A DNA stretch of 15,003 nucleotides, from positions 1-15,003 of the forward strand of contig CALDNM010000202.1 in the NCBI GenBank assembly GCA_937915045.1, written 5' to 3'. How positions within the stretch are numbered: the first letter of the stretch is position 1; each line of letters opens with the position of its first letter. The position numbers and the translations under genes are program-made. Of the stretch, positions 14,263 to 15,003 are shown one piece after another. The notes beneath the pieces are model-generated. The model made no database searches, was not told the origin of the DNA, and worked only from the letters and a program-made list of their open reading frames with translations. This DNA is from an uncultured Clostridia bacterium (lineage in GTDB: Bacteria; Bacillota; Clostridia; Peptostreptococcales; Anaerovoracaceae).

Positions 14263-14963
14263 AAAAAGATGTGATCATAGCGCTTGACTTCAGCAGCAAA
14301 AAGGAAGCTCTCGATTTTCTGGATCTGTTTCCGAAAAATGAAAGGCCATATGTAAAGATTGGTATGGAACTTTTCTACGCCGAAGGCCCTGAGGTGATCA
14401 GAGAGATAAAGAGCAGAGGAAACAAAATATTTCTCGATCTGAAGCTGCATGATATACCGAATACTGTCGAAAAGGCTATGACGGTCCTGTCAGCGCTCGA
14501 TGTCGACATGGTCAATGTCCACGCTGCCGGCACGAAAAAAATGATGAGAGCAGCTCTCAGAGGACTCACGCGCGATGACGGGTCGAGACCATTACTGCTT
14601 GGCGTCACACAGCTGACTTCGACGGATCAGCAGCGTCTTGAAGATGATATACTAATAAAAGATGACATAAATGATGTAATAATAAAATACGCGAAAAATG
14701 TGAAGGAATCAGGGCTTGACGGGGTCGTTTGTTCACCTCTTGAGAGCTCGGAGATACATGGCGAGTGCGGCAGGGATTTCCTTACAGTAACGCCGGGCAT
14801 ACGTTTTGCCGAGAGCGACATCGGGGACCAGTCAAGGATAACTACACCGCGCGAGGCGGGCAGAATAGGTTCAGATTTCATTGTAGTCGGAAGACCGATC
14901 ACAAATGCTGATGATCCTGTGAAAGCGTATGAAAAATGTGTGAGTGATTTTCTTGGAAAATAG
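14259..14963 (+). CDS. pyrF: Orotidine 5'-phosphate decarboxylase
   Basis: PyrF removes CO2 from OMP to give UMP, the last step of the pathway. The 234-residue protein belongs to the compact Bacillus-type group: IIALDFSS at the start, the catalytic FLDLKLHDIPNTV with Asp60, Lys62 and Asp65, then LGVTQLTS, VCSPLES, TPGIRFA and VVGRPIT for substrate phosphate binding. I chose ATG 14259 over the in-frame GTG at 14250, which would add three residues. The ATG overlaps the pyrD stop as ATGA and lies 8 bases behind AAGGGGG (14244-14250), whereas the GTG would sit inside that ribosome site. PyrE is expected just downstream but is not in the window. Confidence 0.96.
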   Translation: MKKDVIIALDFSSKKEALDFLDLFPKNERPYVKIGMELFYAEGPEVIREIKSRGNKIFLDLKLHDIPNTVEKAMTVLSALDVDMVNVHAAGTKKMMRAALRGLTRDDGSRPLLLGVTQLTSTDQQRLEDDILIKDDINDVIIKYAKNVKESGLDGVVCSPLESSEIHGECGRDFLTVTPGIRFAESDIGDQSRITTPREAGRIGSDFIVVGRPITNADDPVKAYEKCVSDFLGK

Positions 14964-15003
14964 AAATAATAAGGAGCTTCCTGTATAATTTAAATGTAGA
15001 TTG

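Noticed and set aside
14961..15003. TATAAT at 14984-14989 as a promoter for a gene past the window
   Set aside because: There is no -35 box at a proper distance (TTGGAA is 25 bases away), and the first ATG after it is followed at once by a stop, so I did not annotate it.
1..15003. CRISPR arrays, insertion sequences, phage or toxin-antitoxin genes
   Set aside because: No spaced direct repeats, transposase motifs or terminal inverted repeats were found; gene content and codon use look uniform.

Overview
This window looks like chromosomal DNA from an anaerobic, moderately low-GC Firmicute of the class Clostridia, possibly a relative of the Mogibacterium/Anaerovoracaceae group; that finer placement is only a guess. 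The reasons are the gene set (feoAB, a biotin-dependent pyruvate carboxylase, pyrC-pyrK-pyrD-pyrF with the NAD-linked PyrK/PyrDB dehydrogenase), strong AGGAGG-type ribosome sites, sigma-A-like promoters, AGA-rich Arg codons and an oxygen-sensitive-type 2-hydroxyacyl-CoA dehydratase activase. Every confident gene is on the + strand.

Layout. 1-283 is non-coding or nearly so. It carries a strong promoter, a DtxR/IdeR-like iron operator and a cre-like site in front of feoA-feoB (284-2565), which import ferrous iron. After a 58-base gap with a hairpin overlapping the ribosome site comes a three-gene cassette (2624-5243) whose genes overlap by ATGA. The first encodes an unusual fusion of a truncated HgdB-like dehydratase domain to an ATP-dependent activase domain. 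The second is a free-standing PheRS-type B3/B4 editing domain and the third a small protein I do not recognise. An intrinsic terminator that overlaps the last codons closes the cassette. It is the least conventional part of the window and my candidate for an undescribed system.

Next is a unit with its own promoter: a secreted protein with Fn3, BIG2 and NlpC/P60 domains (5328-6872) followed by a Nudix hydrolase (6894-7403), then tRNA-Pro(CGG) at 7453-7528 with its own promoter and terminator. Pyruvate carboxylase (7737-11207) has a near-consensus promoter and a GCGA-capped hairpin after it. It makes oxaloacetate from pyruvate and so feeds aspartate synthesis. The pyr operon follows (11323-14963): pyrC, pyrK, pyrD and pyrF overlap in turn and cover carbamoyl-aspartate to UMP except for PyrE, which may lie beyond the window. 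The pathway link from oxaloacetate through aspartate to pyrimidines makes the pyc-pyr adjacency sensible, although the two appear to be separate transcripts.

No insertion sequences, CRISPR arrays, phage genes or rRNA genes were seen.
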